From contig QQVP01000074.1 in NCBI GenBank assembly GCA_003389215.1, positions 1 through 64,000 of the forward strand: 64,000 bases of DNA, in the 5' to 3' direction. A program made the translations under genes and the position numbers. Below, piece after piece: positions 63,202 through 64,000 of this stretch. Below the pieces are notes generated by a model. That model did no database searches and was not told the DNA's origin. It saw nothing but the letters and a program-made list of their open reading frames with translations. This DNA comes from Planctomycetota bacterium. GTDB lineage: Bacteria; Planctomycetota; Planctomycetia; Pirellulales; UBA7805. The stretch's first letter is position 1. The number at the start of each line of letters is the position of its first letter.

Positions 63202-63726
63202 ATGGCCACCGACGACTACGTCATCCAGTTTGGAGCCGCTGCGGCGAGCGTCGCCAGCGCCGCCGGTCGCCGCTTTGTCGAGTCGGCCCACACCCCCGGC
63301 ATCCGCCAGGCACTGTGGCTGTTTGACGATTCAGCGGCCGAGTATGTCGACGTGCCGATCTTCCTGTCGCGACGGTATCGCGGTGGCGACGTCGCCATCC
63401 GCTTGGCACTTTCCGCGACCACGGCGACTGCGCCTGATCAATTCCGATTCGAAGCTGCGTTCCTCCGGCTCACTGCGGACATGGTCGACTTCGACGACGC
63501 CAGCGGATTGCTGAGCTTCCAGGGCATTAGTCCGACGGTCCCGACCGCCGTCGGACGCGTCGTGTTTCCCGAGATCACGTTCGCGGCGAGTCAGCTCGAC
63601 GGACTGCAAAGTGGCGAGGCGGGCCTGCTGCGCATCCGCCGCGACCCCGCCCACGTCGACGACGCGGGCGTGGGCTCGGGCGACGCGGAACTGTGGGAAT
63701 CGTTTCTCAGCTCGAGGGAGTTTTGA
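63202..63726 (+). CDS. Phage structural protein of unknown function
   Basis: A 174-aa beta-rich protein (MATDDYVIQFGAAAASVASAAGRRF, YVDVPIFLSRRYRGGDVAIRLALSATTA, VVFPEITFAASQLDGLQSGEAGLLRIRRD). The pattern suits a virion decoration, baseplate or tail-fibre component. Its position before a LamG-like gene suggests the adsorption apparatus. No named family was recognised. Confidence 0.58.
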   Translation: MATDDYVIQFGAAAASVASAAGRRFVESAHTPGIRQALWLFDDSAAEYVDVPIFLSRRYRGGDVAIRLALSATTATAPDQFRFEAAFLRLTADMVDFDDASGLLSFQGISPTVPTAVGRVVFPEITFAASQLDGLQSGEAGLLRIRRDPAHVDDAGVGSGDAELWESFLSSREF

Positions 63727-63731
63727 CCCAC

Positions 63732-64000
63732 ATGGCGCTCGACTTCAGCAAGAACACGAACAACTACCTGTCGCTGGGTGCCAATGCCGTTGGACCTCTC
63801 GTCGACGGAGCGGAGTCGGTCTCGATCCATCTCTGGCTTACCGCCGATGGGCTCGATCCGACGCCTACGTTCGGCGAAATCAAGAACTGTCTTTTCGCGA
63901 CCTTCGCGGGCACCTCCGCCGAGTACACATTGGCGACGATTTTCGTGAGCGGGCAAGACCAGCTCACGTTCGTCACCGCGCCACCGGGAGCCTTTGTCTA
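63732..64000 (+). CDS. LamG/concanavalin-like protein, 5' part (cut by right edge)
   Basis: The open frame from ATG 63732 reaches the window end without a stop; 89 residues are visible. MALDFSKNTNNYLSLGANAV...DGAESVSIHLWLTADGL...NCLFATFAGTSAEYTLATIFV looks like the start of a concanavalin A-like/LamG beta-sandwich, often used by phages and planctomycetes to bind carbohydrates. It starts 5 bases after the previous stop codon. A tail-fibre or receptor-binding role is plausible. Confidence 0.65.
   Translation, partial: MALDFSKNTNNYLSLGANAVGPLVDGAESVSIHLWLTADGLDPTPTFGEIKNCLFATFAGTSAEYTLATIFVSGQDQLTFVTAPPGAFV

Overview
The window looks like chromosomal DNA of a high-GC planctomycete, most likely a Pirellulales-type lineage. 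The evidence is a DUF1559 prepilin-like protein with the GFTLVELLIV signal, a secreted protein that combines tandem calcium-loop (dockerin-type) repeats with a C-terminal VPEP sorting tail, many secreted proteins known mainly from planctomycetes, a bacterial topoisomerase VI, a lysine-repeat histone-H1-like protein, and loosely packed genes with long spacers. No rRNA, tRNA or CRISPR array was recognised, and no transposase gene was seen.

Layout. 1-7.7 kb: the topoisomerase VI B/A pair, a quinone-oxidoreductase, two planctomycete-type unknowns, a long non-coding spacer and the primary sigma factor with a clear terminator. 7.9-10.8 kb: a cobalamin riboswitch, then a DUF1559 prepilin-like gene and a DUF4465/dockerin/PEP-CTERM gene, which I read as a B12-controlled cell-surface system. 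10.8-24.6 kb: metabolism, with aroE-like, an agmatine deiminase / N-carbamoylputrescine amidase pair (putrescine synthesis) joined by an unusual 19-bp repeat, bioD, a GH57 / galT / glgA storage-polysaccharide block, an aspartate aminotransferase and a sugar-phosphate cyclase. 25-39 kb: an H1-like protein, a DEAD-box helicase, a solute-binding lipoprotein, a putative HExxH protease, glyA, a response regulator, two thioredoxin-fold proteins and several membrane or unknown proteins. 39.4-41.2 kb: a radical SAM gene split by an AT-richer cassette of about 0.72 kb that carries an NTF2-fold immunity-like gene and is flanked by a 5-bp direct repeat. 41.3-50.1 kb: rarA, a BRCT-MerR-TPR fusion, a YbaK-like deacylase, membrane and unknown proteins, and a secreted EEP-family hydrolase.

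50.4-64 kb is a one-strand block of tailed-phage morphogenesis genes: an NlpC/P60-like hydrolase, a trypsin-like protease, two unknowns, a ParB-domain protein, an ABC-ATPase/GNAT fusion, small and large terminase subunits, portal, prohead protease/scaffold, decoration protein, major capsid protein and the first neck/tail-side genes. It runs off the right edge. No integrase lies in the visible part and base composition is like the host's, so it is either an old prophage or a domesticated, gene-transfer-agent-like particle. The right edge is needed to decide.

The most interesting signals are the riboswitch-controlled pilin plus DUF4465 surface module, the chain of overlapping octapeptide ORFs between the two agmatine-pathway genes, the immunity cassette in the radical SAM gene, and a repeat of about 105 bp found in inverted orientation at 10.7 and 53.3 kb.
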